Source of the DNA: Lysinimonas soli
GTDB taxonomy: Bacteria > Actinomycetota > Actinomycetes > Actinomycetales > Microbacteriaceae
Direction: 5' to 3'
Assembly: GCF_042655435.1 (NCBI RefSeq)
Contig: NZ_JBHSMG010000002.1
Location: 558,001 to 622,000 of the forward strand
Length of the DNA stretch: 64,000 nucleotides
Shown here: one piece after another, positions 40,174 to 48,279 of the stretch
How the letters are laid out: the number at the start of each line of letters is the position of its first letter
Numbering within the stretch: the first letter of the stretch is position 1
The notes under the pieces: model-generated
What the model saw: only the letters and a program-made list of their open reading frames with translations
What the model was told of the DNA's origin: nothing
The model's database searches: none
Made by a program: the position numbers and the translations under genes

Positions 40174-41514
40174 CTACTTCTTGGCGAGGATCTCTTCGGA
40201 CTTCTGCTGCGCGGTCTTCAGGAACGACGTGGTCGACTCGCCGTTGAAGAATCCCTCGAACATCGGCTGGATGGTGTCGGCCAGTTCCTGCCCGTTCGCC
40301 GTCGGCTGGGCCGGGTAGAGAGTGCCGTCCTTCAACTCGTTGACGAAGCTGGAGATGTCGACGCCCTGCGTCTTCTGATAGTCGACCGCCGACTGCAGCG
40401 ACTTCGCGATCGACGGCAGGAAGGTCGCCGTCTTGCCGGCAACGGTCTGGCACGCCTCCGACGACTTGTACGCCACCCACTTGAAGGTCTCATCGGCGTG
40501 CTTGGTGCCGACGAAGATGTTGTCGGCGTTCGAGTTGCTGATCATCGAGCGTCCCTTCGGTCCCTTGACGGTCGGGGCGATCCCGACCTTGAGGTTGGGC
40601 ACCTTGGTGATCGAGGTGGCGTTCCAGGTGCCGTCCTGGGCCATGGCGACCTGGCCGGCACCCATCTGCTCGGCCGACGAGACCGTGAACTGACCGAACT
40701 TCGGCATGAACCCGCGGGCGCTGAGACTCTGAACGTAGTTCAGGGTCGCCGCGAGGTTCTCGTTGTCGAGGTCCAGCTTCTTCGGCCAGGCCGGAGTGTC
40801 GCCGCCGAGACGCCATCCGGTCGTTGACGCGAACGGGTTCCACGACGTCTGGCCGTTCAAATCGCTCGAAGCCAGGGTGCCGACGCCATACGTCTTGATG
40901 TTCTCCTTGTCGAAGCCGGCCTGATCGCCGCGGACGCCGTTCTTGTCGATGGTGAGGTGCGCGACGATCTTGTCGAACGTGCCGCCGTCGGTCGGGTTCC
41001 AGGTCATGTCGTCGATGTCGGAGGCGGTGTACCCGGCGGCCTTGATCATGTCCTCGTTGAAGTAGATCGCCGAGCCGGCCCAGTCGACGGGGATGCCGTA
41101 CTGCTTGCCGTCGGTGTACTTCCACGAGGCGACGCCCACGCTGTAGCGCTTGAGGTCGACGTTGTTCTTCTTGATCAGGTCGTCGAGGGGCATGATCTGC
41201 TTCTGCCCCGCGTACTGGCCGAGGTTCGGCACACTGTTCTGGAAGGCGTCCGGCGCGGTGCCCGCGACGAAGCCGGCCGTGAGCTTGGTGAAGTAGTCGT
41301 TCACGTTGTACTGCGACACCTTCACCGTGATGTCGGGGTTCTCTTTCTCGAACCCCGGAACGCAGAGCTTGTAGGCCGCGGCCTGCTTGTCGTCCCAGGT
41401 CCACCAGTTGACGGTCACCTTGCCGCCGGAGGCGCCTCCGGTGGAGCAGGCGGCGAGTGCGGCGGCTGCCAGCCCGGCGATGGCCAGCCCGGCGATGATG
41501 CGGAGCGTCTTCAT
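40174..41514 (-). CDS. Carbohydrate ABC transporter substrate-binding lipoprotein (family 1)
   Basis: A 446-residue exported sugar-binding protein of the maltose/oligosaccharide group. Signal peptide with lipobox (ALAACSTG, cysteine near residue 23). Mature part has VNWWTWDDKQAAAYKLCVPGFEKENPDI, GTAPDAFQNSVPNL and the PVDWAGSAIYFNEDMIKAAGY block where family 1 proteins bind glycans. It ends with the MGAGQVAMAQDGTW and FLPSIAKS regions. It is encoded after GH95, not before the permeases, a slightly unusual order. Ligand is likely a fucosyl- or galactosyl-decorated oligosaccharide, by context. Confidence 0.9.
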   Translation of the reverse strand: MKTLRIIAGLAIAGLAAAALAACSTGGASGGKVTVNWWTWDDKQAAAYKLCVPGFEKENPDITVKVSQYNVNDYFTKLTAGFVAGTAPDAFQNSVPNLGQYAGQKQIMPLDDLIKKNNVDLKRYSVGVASWKYTDGKQYGIPVDWAGSAIYFNEDMIKAAGYTASDIDDMTWNPTDGGTFDKIVAHLTIDKNGVRGDQAGFDKENIKTYGVGTLASSDLNGQTSWNPFASTTGWRLGGDTPAWPKKLDLDNENLAATLNYVQSLSARGFMPKFGQFTVSSAEQMGAGQVAMAQDGTWNATSITKVPNLKVGIAPTVKGPKGRSMISNSNADNIFVGTKHADETFKWVAYKSSEACQTVAGKTATFLPSIAKSLQSAVDYQKTQGVDISSFVNELKDGTLYPAQPTANGQELADTIQPMFEGFFNGESTTSFLKTAQQKSEEILAKK

Positions 41515-41521
41515 GAGTTCC

Positions 41522-43957
41522 TCACTGTGATTGCCCGGACGCCGTCGCTGGCGCCGGAACGGGGTTGTGTGGTGGGTCGGTGACGACGACCGAGCCTCCG
41601 GCGGGGAGGTGGACGTCGAAGCGGGTGCCGCCGGAGCGCACGACGACGTCGCGCGGCGTGCCGAGCAGCTCGTGCAGGGTGGCGCTGTGCAGTCGGCCTT
41701 GCGACCATTCGAGGTCGACGGCGACCGCGCCGCGGGCGCGCAGGCCGTCGACCCGGCCCTCCGGCCAGGCGGTCGGCAAGGCGGGCAGCAGGTCGATCGA
41801 GCCGAGGTGGCTCTGCAGCAGCAGCTCGGCGATCGCGGCTGGGAAGCCGAGGTTGCCATCGATCTGGAACGGGGGATGCGTGTTGAACAGATTCGGCAGC
41901 AGGCCGCCCCACTCCGAGCCGTCGACGGGGCCGTGCCGGTGGACGTCGCCGTCGTAGGGGGTGAGCGCCTCCTCCAGGAGGTCGAGCGCGGCGTCCCCAT
42001 CTCCGAGTCGGGCGCGCAGCGCGATCTTCCACGCCCACGACCACCCCATCGCACCCGGTCCCCGGGCGTCGAGGAAGCGCCGCGCCGCGTCGGCGATTTC
42101 CGGGGTTCGGTCCGGCGAGATCAGGTCGAGCGGGTGCAGGCCGATCATCGGCGAGAGATGACGGTGCCCCGGCTCGTGATCGGGAACGTCGGCGGACCAT
42201 TCCCGGATCCTGCCGTCGGCACCGACGGCCGCGGTAGGAAGCGCCGCGAGTGCCAGGTCGATCTCATCGCGCAGCGGGCAGTCCGGCTCGACGCGGTCGA
42301 TCGCGGCCAGGGCACGTTGGAACAGGGCGCGCACGAGGTGCACGTCCATCGTCGCCGTGAGCCCCAGCGCATGAGGCCGGCCGTCGGCGTCGGCGTACTG
42401 GTTCTCGGGAGACGTCGAGGGGGCGAAGTACCCGACGCCCTGCTCGTCGACGAGCATCCAGTCGAGGCAGAACTCGGTCGCGCCGCGGAGCAGCGGCCAG
42501 ACGCGGTCCCGCAGCAGCTCGTCGTCGCCGGCGTACTCGACCTGGTCCCACAGAGAGTGGCAGAGCCACACGCCACCCATCATCCAGATGGCCCAGCTCG
42601 GCGCCCCGTGTCCCATGCCGACAGCGAGGCTCCAGCCCCAGAGATCGGTGTTGTGGTGGGCGACCCAACCACGGCATCCGTAGAGCTCGCGCGCGACGTG
42701 ACGGCCGGTGGCCGCCACGCGCTCGACCAGCGAGATCAAGGGCTCGGCGTTGTCGGGCATGCCCAGCGGCCCGGTCGCCCAGTAGTTCATCTGGGTGTTG
42801 ATGTTGATCGTGTAGTTGGATGACCAGGCCGGCCGCAGATCGCCGTTCCAGATGCCCTGGAGATTGGCCGCTGGTCCTCCGCGCCGCGAGGCGGATGCCA
42901 GCAGGTAGCGCCCGTACTCGGCGGCGATCGTGGCGCGGAGGCCGTGGTCCTGGCCGTGAAGCATGTCGGCATCGACGTCCCACCGGCCCCCGCGCCGACC
43001 GCCGATCGCGAACCGCGCCGCCGGGACGCGCCGCGCAGCGGCGACGTGCCCGGGGCAAGGGAGCTGCGTCTCGTCGTCGATGACGGCGAGGGCACGATCC
43101 CTGGCGCGATCGCGGATCGCCTCGTGTGAGACGGTCCGCCACTCGTCACCGGCCGCGTCGGCCCACCACGACTCAGCGCGGGTCGATGTCGAGAGGGCGA
43201 TCAGCAGCCGGCGGGCATCGTGGATGCGAAGGCCGGAGCCGTCGGTGTCCACGGTGCCGTCGCTCCGCACCGCGATGGCCGCGGTGGCGAAGCCGTCATA
43301 GGACCCGGCGTCGGGTTCGGCGTAGCGGTGGGCCGGGATGACGGATGCCTCGTGCAGGGGCGCCCCGTCCACGGGCACCGACAGGTCGAGGGTGATCGAC
43401 TCCGGCTCCGCGTGCCGAGCGAGTTCCCGCAACGGCGTCGAGATTGCGACCGTCACCTCGGGCAGGGGCGCGTCACCGATGATCTCGACGAGGAGCACGT
43501 GGTCCGACACCCAAGACCGCCGGCGCAGCCGCCCTCCCTCGACTTCCAACTGCTCCAGCACGACGGCCTCATCGAGGTCGAGCACGCGCGCCGGCTCTCC
43601 CGCTGCCGGGGCGGCGCCCGGGATGCCGACCTCAAGGTCGACGAAGGGGAGGAACTCCTGGGTGTAGTCCCCTTCGAACGTCATGAGGAGTGCTTCGGCA
43701 TCGTCGAGCCGGCCCGCGGCGAGGGCACTGCGTACCTCGGCCAGCCGTGCCGGGCCGGCCCCGGCGGAGACGAGTCGCGCGAGCTCCAGCGCCGGGCCGT
43801 CGGGTGTGCCCGACCAGACGGTGGAGTCGTTGACCTGGTAGTGACCCGAGGCGCCGCCAAAGACCATGGCGCCGATCCGGCCGTCGCCGATCGGCAGGGC
43901 CTCCGTCCAGTCGCGGGCGGGGTTCGCCCATGACAACTGCAGTGTCGGTTCGGTCAT
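41522..43957 (-). CDS. Glycoside hydrolase family 95 (alpha-L-fucosidase / alpha-L-galactosidase), copy 1
   Basis: A cytoplasmic 811-residue enzyme without a signal peptide. The N-terminal beta domain starts LSWANPARDWTEALPIGDGRIGAMVFGG; the (alpha/alpha)6 barrel carries NLQGIWNGDLRPAWSSNY, NINTQMNYW (the paired asparagines N-x-N that assist the water in GH95), HHNTDLWGW and STSPENQY, whose Glu is the general acid. ATG 43957 overlaps the permease stop (ATGA). GH95 enzymes remove terminal alpha-1,2-L-fucose, or alpha-L-galactose in some plant glycans. It shares about the same layout with the GH95 at 51856. It probably trims imported oligosaccharides. Confidence 0.92.
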   Translation of the reverse strand: MTEPTLQLSWANPARDWTEALPIGDGRIGAMVFGGASGHYQVNDSTVWSGTPDGPALELARLVSAGAGPARLAEVRSALAAGRLDDAEALLMTFEGDYTQEFLPFVDLEVGIPGAAPAAGEPARVLDLDEAVVLEQLEVEGGRLRRRSWVSDHVLLVEIIGDAPLPEVTVAISTPLRELARHAEPESITLDLSVPVDGAPLHEASVIPAHRYAEPDAGSYDGFATAAIAVRSDGTVDTDGSGLRIHDARRLLIALSTSTRAESWWADAAGDEWRTVSHEAIRDRARDRALAVIDDETQLPCPGHVAAARRVPAARFAIGGRRGGRWDVDADMLHGQDHGLRATIAAEYGRYLLASASRRGGPAANLQGIWNGDLRPAWSSNYTININTQMNYWATGPLGMPDNAEPLISLVERVAATGRHVARELYGCRGWVAHHNTDLWGWSLAVGMGHGAPSWAIWMMGGVWLCHSLWDQVEYAGDDELLRDRVWPLLRGATEFCLDWMLVDEQGVGYFAPSTSPENQYADADGRPHALGLTATMDVHLVRALFQRALAAIDRVEPDCPLRDEIDLALAALPTAAVGADGRIREWSADVPDHEPGHRHLSPMIGLHPLDLISPDRTPEIADAARRFLDARGPGAMGWSWAWKIALRARLGDGDAALDLLEEALTPYDGDVHRHGPVDGSEWGGLLPNLFNTHPPFQIDGNLGFPAAIAELLLQSHLGSIDLLPALPTAWPEGRVDGLRARGAVAVDLEWSQGRLHSATLHELLGTPRDVVVRSGGTRFDVHLPAGGSVVVTDPPHNPVPAPATASGQSQ

Positions 43958-44886
43958 TTGAGCCCCGTGAAGCCGATCGAGTTGACGATGCGGCGGCCGA
44001 AGACCATGAAGAGCACGAGCATCGGCGCGGCGGCGATGAGCGTCGCCGCCATGAGACCGGCCCAGTCCGGCTGCGACTGCGGCGAGGACTGCTTGAAGAT
44101 CGCCAGGCCCAGGGTGAGCGGCGCGACGCTGTTGTCGCTCGTCACGAGCAGCGGCCAGAAGTAGTCGTTCCACTGGCCGATGAAGCCGAGGATCGACAGC
44201 GTGATGATCGGCCCGTTCGTCATGGGCAGGCTGATGCCGAACAGCATCCGCCACTTGCCGGCCCCGTCGAGGAGGGCGGCCTCCTCGATCTCCGTCGAGA
44301 GACCGAGCATGAACTGGCGCAGGAAGAAGATGTTGAACGCCGAGAACAGCGCCGTGGGCAGGATCATGCCCGCGAAGGTGTTCAGCAGGCCGAGATCTTT
44401 GATGAGCACGAAGTTCGGGAGCAGGGTCAGGATGCCCGGCACCATGAGCGCGGCAAGGAAGAACGAGAACACGAGCTCCCGGCCGCGCCACTGCAGTCGT
44501 GAGAAGGCGTACGCCGCCAGCAGCGAGAAGAACACGATGAGCGCAGTCGACACCGTCGCGTAGATCACCGAGTTGAGCACGTAGTGCAGGAGCGGCACCG
44601 AGGCGCCCGAGCCGCCTTGTGCGACGGCCTCCTGGGTGCTCTCGAGTCCCAGGACCCGGAGGAACGGCCCCCAGGTGAATCCGACAGGAAGCGGGTTGGA
44701 CGGGTCGGCGATCATCGCGAAGTTGTTCGACAGCGCCGACCGAAGCATCCAGTAGAAGGGGAACAGCGTGATGAGCACGACGAGCACCAGGTAGCCCCAC
44801 GCGATCCCGCGCCCCACGCTGGGGCGGCGACGGGAACGACGTGCCGCGGGGCGTGAAGGGGCCGCGGTCGCAGCGGTGCCGCTCAT
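43954..44886 (-). CDS. Carbohydrate ABC permease (MalG class)
   Basis: A 310-residue inner-membrane permease with six hydrophobic segments. The EAA loop reads EEAALLDGAGKWRMLFGISLPM (about residues 203-224) and the N-terminal part GIAWGYLVLVVLITLFPFYWMLRSAL is typical of MalG/LacG. It follows the partner permease directly (stop and ATG overlap). The C terminus ends FGRRIVNSIGFTGLK, as usual. No ATPase is in the operon; a shared MsiK-like ATPase elsewhere in the genome is the normal arrangement in actinobacteria. Confidence 0.92.
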   Translation of the reverse strand: MSGTAATAAPSRPAARRSRRRPSVGRGIAWGYLVLVVLITLFPFYWMLRSALSNNFAMIADPSNPLPVGFTWGPFLRVLGLESTQEAVAQGGSGASVPLLHYVLNSVIYATVSTALIVFFSLLAAYAFSRLQWRGRELVFSFFLAALMVPGILTLLPNFVLIKDLGLLNTFAGMILPTALFSAFNIFFLRQFMLGLSTEIEEAALLDGAGKWRMLFGISLPMTNGPIITLSILGFIGQWNDYFWPLLVTSDNSVAPLTLGLAIFKQSSPQSQPDWAGLMAATLIAAAPMLVLFMVFGRRIVNSIGFTGLK

Positions 44887-45854
44887 CAGGCGTTGTCCGA
44901 TTCATTCGCGCGCAGCAGTCTCATCTGCACGAAGGTGATGACGATGAGGATCGCGAAAAGTGCGAGCGACATCGCCGACGCATAGCCGAAGTCGAACTGC
45001 CCGAACGCCTTCTTGTAGATGTACATCTGCAGCACGAGCGATGCGTTCGCGGGGCCGCCCTTGGTCGCGACCGACACGATGTCGAACACCTGGAAGGCGC
45101 CGATGACGTTGAGCACGACGACGAGGGCGAGGATCGGGCGCAGCAGCGGCAGGGTCAACCGGAAGAACATCTTCGGCTCGCTTGCGCCGTCGATGCGGCC
45201 GGCCTCGTAGATCGTCGGGGGGATCGTCTGCAGGCCGGCGAAGATGATGATCGAGGTGTAGCCCAGGTTCTTCCAGACGCTGATGATCGCCAGCGACGGA
45301 ATGGCCCAGTCGCGCGAGGTGAGGAAGCGCACGGGGCTGCCGCCGAGCTGTTCGAGGACGACGTTGACGATGCCGAGCTGCGGGTCGAGGATCCACGACC
45401 ACACGGTCGCGGCGACGACCCCGGAGATCAGGAACGGCAGGATGATCAGCCCTCGCAGCACGGTCGACTTGGTAACCCGGTGCAGGACGGCCGCGGTGAT
45501 GAGCGAGAGGAGCAGCGTCAGGGTGACCGCGACGAGCACGAAGTAGACGGTGACGAGCAGCGACGACCAGAAGGTGTCGTCCTGCACCAGGTCGATGAAG
45601 TTCTGCACCCCGATCCACTGGGGTGCGCTGAGCAGTCGGTAGTCGGTGAAGCTCAGGTAGACGCCGCGTAGCGTGGGGTAGACGGCGAACACCAGGAACC
45701 CGATCGCCGCGGGGGAGATCAGGATCCACGCGAGGCGCGCGTCGCCGCGATGCGACGGGGCCAGCGCGTTGAGCGGGCGGCGCGAGGTGCGCCCGCGCTG
45801 CGCACGGCCGGGGGCCGCCGGGGCGGCGGCGGGGGCTGTCGTTGAGAGCGTCAT
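44886..45854 (-). CDS. Carbohydrate ABC permease (MalF class)
   Basis: A 322-residue permease with six hydrophobic segments and the EAA loop EAGRIDGASEPKMFFRLTLPLLRP. The N-terminal part (AWILISPAAIGFLVFAVYPTLRGVYLSFTDY) is typical of MalF/UgpA proteins. ATG 45854 has AGGAAG five bases upstream; the frame extends farther but that stretch overlaps the promoter. First gene of the leftward operon, transcribed from a likely promoter at 45976-45947. Confidence 0.92.
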   Translation of the reverse strand: MTLSTTAPAAAPAAPGRAQRGRTSRRPLNALAPSHRGDARLAWILISPAAIGFLVFAVYPTLRGVYLSFTDYRLLSAPQWIGVQNFIDLVQDDTFWSSLLVTVYFVLVAVTLTLLLSLITAAVLHRVTKSTVLRGLIILPFLISGVVAATVWSWILDPQLGIVNVVLEQLGGSPVRFLTSRDWAIPSLAIISVWKNLGYTSIIIFAGLQTIPPTIYEAGRIDGASEPKMFFRLTLPLLRPILALVVVLNVIGAFQVFDIVSVATKGGPANASLVLQMYIYKKAFGQFDFGYASAMSLALFAILIVITFVQMRLLRANESDNA

Positions 45855-45946
45855 CGGTCTTCCTATTCGGCCCGGCGACCATGCCGGGCATGCAGTCCTG
45901 TCGGGTCTCGGAAGCTGACTTCGTCGACCCTGGGGTTGCACAGGTC

Positions 45947-45976
45947 ACAGTAGACGTGGTTTATTGACGACGTCAA
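45947..45976 (-). promoter_or_regulatory. Candidate promoter of the leftward sugar operon
   Basis: On the minus strand, -35 TTGACG (45976-45971), spacer 18, -10 TACTGT (45952-45947), 93 bases before the MalF-class start. The -35 overlaps the palindrome at 45964-45976, the place where a repressor such as the ROK protein would block it. No equally clear promoter is seen for the GH36 gene in the other direction. Confidence 0.45.
45964..45976. promoter_or_regulatory. Candidate operator of the divergent sugar locus
   Basis: TTGACGACGTCAA is a perfect palindrome around a central A. It lies 26 bases before the GH36 start and overlaps the -35 of the leftward promoter, so one repressor could control both directions. 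The ROK regulator of the same locus is the likely ligand. Inferred. Confidence 0.5.
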
Positions 45977-46001
45977 GTAACTCGAGAACCTGGAGCTCAC
46001 G

Positions 46002-48218
46002 ATGCTCGACGGCACCGATGCCGTGGTCACCCTGCGTGCCGCAGGCGCCTCCCTCGTGGTCGACACGACGGGTCGCGTCCCCTGTGTGCTGCACTGGGGC
46101 GCCGACCTCGGCCCCGTCGACCAGCGCACGGCCGCGGCGCTTCGCGAGACCTCGATCCCGGCCGTGCTCAACAACTCGCCGGATGCCCCGCGCGTGTTCA
46201 GCGTGTGGCCGGCGGAGTACGAGGGCTGGTTCGGAACGCCCGCTCAGGAGGGCCATGCCGGCGGGACCGCGACGACTCCGCGTCCCGAAACCGTCGCCGT
46301 CGTGCATCGCGTCGACGATCACGGCGGCGGGAGCATCGCGATCGAGCTGGTCGACGTCGTGACCGGGATGCGCGCGCGGCTGACGCTGACACTGGACCCC
46401 TTCGGCGTCCTGGCGATCGACATGTCGATCGAGCGCGACACCTCACTCGTCACGGGCTCCGACATCGGCTCCGGCGCGGCGCCCTACGCGCTGAGCGGAC
46501 TTCGGGCGATGCTCCCCGTTCCCGAGCGCGCCGTCGACATCCTCGACTTCTCCGGCAAGTGGTGCCGCGAACGCTCGCCCCAGCGGGGTCCGCTGCTCGA
46601 CGGGACCCACGTGCGCCGGGCGCGGCGCGGCAAGCCGGGCCACGACGCACCGTACCTGGTGGTCGCGGGCACCGCCGACCTCGGGTTCGGGCGGGGTGAG
46701 GCCTGGGCGACCCACCTGGCCTGGAGCGGCGATGCCGAGTACCTGGTCGAGCGGCTGCCGGAGGGCGCCGGAGCCCTCAGCTCCGTGCTCGGCGTCGGCG
46801 AGGCCCTGCGCGCGGGCGAGGTGATCCTCGCCGGCGGCGAGCGCTACGACGCCCCGACCGCGTTGTTCGTCTGGAGCGGCGCCGGCCTCGACGGCCTCGG
46901 CGATCGGCTGCACCGGCGGCTGCGGGCCCGCGCGACGCACCCCGTGTCGCCGCGTCCGCTGACGCTCAATACCTGGGAGGCCGTGTACTACGACCACGAC
47001 CTCACGCGACTCACCGAGCTCGTCGAACGCGCCGACCGGATCGGGGTCGAGCGCGTCGTCCTCGACGACGGCTGGTTCCACGGCCGTCGCAATGACGGCG
47101 CCGCGCTCGGCGACTGGACGGTGGACGGCAGCACCTGGCCCGACGGGCTCGGCCCTTTCGTCGACCTGGTCCATGGCCGCGGCATGCAGTTCGGGTTGTG
47201 GTTCGAGCCTGAGATGATCAGCCTCGACTCGGATCTGGCTCGTGAGCACCCCGAGTGGGTTCTCGGCCCGCGGCAGGGCCACGGCCTGCCGGCCCGGCAC
47301 CAGTATGTGCTCGACATCGCCCGCCCCGACGCATGGGCGCACGTGCTCGACCGGGTGAGCTCGATCATCGCGGAGTACAGCGTCGACTACGTCAAGTGGG
47401 ACCACAACCGCGATCTCTCCGAGCCGGTCGGCCGACGTGACGGGGTCGACCGGCAAGTCGTCCGCGAGCAGACCATCGCCCTCTATCGGATGCTCGACGA
47501 GCTTCGGCGACGTCACCCCGGGCTCGAGATCGAGACCTGCTCGGGCGGCGGCGGGCGCATCGACCTCGGCATCCTGGATCGCACCGACCGTGCCTGGGCG
47601 TCGGACTGCAACGACCCGGTCGAGCGCCTCCAGATCGAGCGCTGGACGCGCATGCTCCTGCCGCCGGAACTCATCGGTTCGCATCTCGGCGCAGAACGCT
47701 CCCACACCACGGGCCGCCGCACCGAGCTCTCCTTCCGACTCGCGGTCGCCCTCACCTCCCACGCCGGGATCGAGTGGGACCTGCAGGAGGCGGATGACGC
47801 CGAGCTGGAGCGGATCGCCGCGTGGTCGCGGAGCTACCGCGAGCTGCGCGGCCTGATCCACACCGGTCGCGTCGTCAACGCCGACCTCGCCGACGACGAA
47901 GTGCTGCTCAGCGGGATCGTCGCCCACGACGGCAGCCGTGCGCTCTACACCTGGGCACGGCTCGCGACCTCGGCCGCGGGCCAGACCGGCCGAGTCCGGT
48001 TGCCGGGGCTCGACCCGCGGGAGCGCTACGTCGTGCGCATCCGCACCGAGCTCGGCGACGCAAGCCGACACGAGAACGTCGACCCCGCGTGGGTCGCCGA
48101 CGCCGCGACCGTCGGCGGAGCGGAGCTGCCCGGCTCCGTGCTGGCGGTCGCAGGCCTGCCGCTGCCCACCCTCAACCCGCAACAGGCGATGGTCTTCGAC
48201 GTCCAGCGCCTCCCCTGA
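46002..48218 (+). CDS. Glycoside hydrolase family 36 alpha-galactosidase
   Basis: A cytoplasmic 738-residue enzyme that removes alpha-galactosyl units from oligosaccharides. A large N-terminal beta domain precedes the TIM barrel. Strand motifs: VVLDDGWFHGRRNDGAALGDW, FGLWFEPEMIS, the nucleophile D467 in YVKWDHNRD, CSGGGGRIDLGIL and the acid/base D535 in ASDCNDPVERLQIE (the SDC form is a known variant of SDN). No signal peptide. It is divergent from the MalF-class permease, so its product would act on sugars that permease pair imports. Activity on melibiose/raffinose-type or decorated glycans is expected; the exact substrate is unknown. Confidence 0.93.
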   Translation: MLDGTDAVVTLRAAGASLVVDTTGRVPCVLHWGADLGPVDQRTAAALRETSIPAVLNNSPDAPRVFSVWPAEYEGWFGTPAQEGHAGGTATTPRPETVAVVHRVDDHGGGSIAIELVDVVTGMRARLTLTLDPFGVLAIDMSIERDTSLVTGSDIGSGAAPYALSGLRAMLPVPERAVDILDFSGKWCRERSPQRGPLLDGTHVRRARRGKPGHDAPYLVVAGTADLGFGRGEAWATHLAWSGDAEYLVERLPEGAGALSSVLGVGEALRAGEVILAGGERYDAPTALFVWSGAGLDGLGDRLHRRLRARATHPVSPRPLTLNTWEAVYYDHDLTRLTELVERADRIGVERVVLDDGWFHGRRNDGAALGDWTVDGSTWPDGLGPFVDLVHGRGMQFGLWFEPEMISLDSDLAREHPEWVLGPRQGHGLPARHQYVLDIARPDAWAHVLDRVSSIIAEYSVDYVKWDHNRDLSEPVGRRDGVDRQVVREQTIALYRMLDELRRRHPGLEIETCSGGGGRIDLGILDRTDRAWASDCNDPVERLQIERWTRMLLPPELIGSHLGAERSHTTGRRTELSFRLAVALTSHAGIEWDLQEADDAELERIAAWSRSYRELRGLIHTGRVVNADLADDEVLLSGIVAHDGSRALYTWARLATSAAGQTGRVRLPGLDPRERYVVRIRTELGDASRHENVDPAWVADAATVGGAELPGSVLAVAGLPLPTLNPQQAMVFDVQRLP

Positions 48219-48279
48219 CGGCCCACCGCTGCAACCGCCCGACGGCATCGACGCCCCGGGCCCAGAGAGGAAACGACAG

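Noticed and set aside
41514..45948. Frame extensions upstream of the GH95 gene and across the sugar permeases
   Set aside because: The GH95 frame stays open through the permease genes by chance. Real proteins start at the ATGs with family-like N termini and overlapping stops (43957, 44886, 45854).
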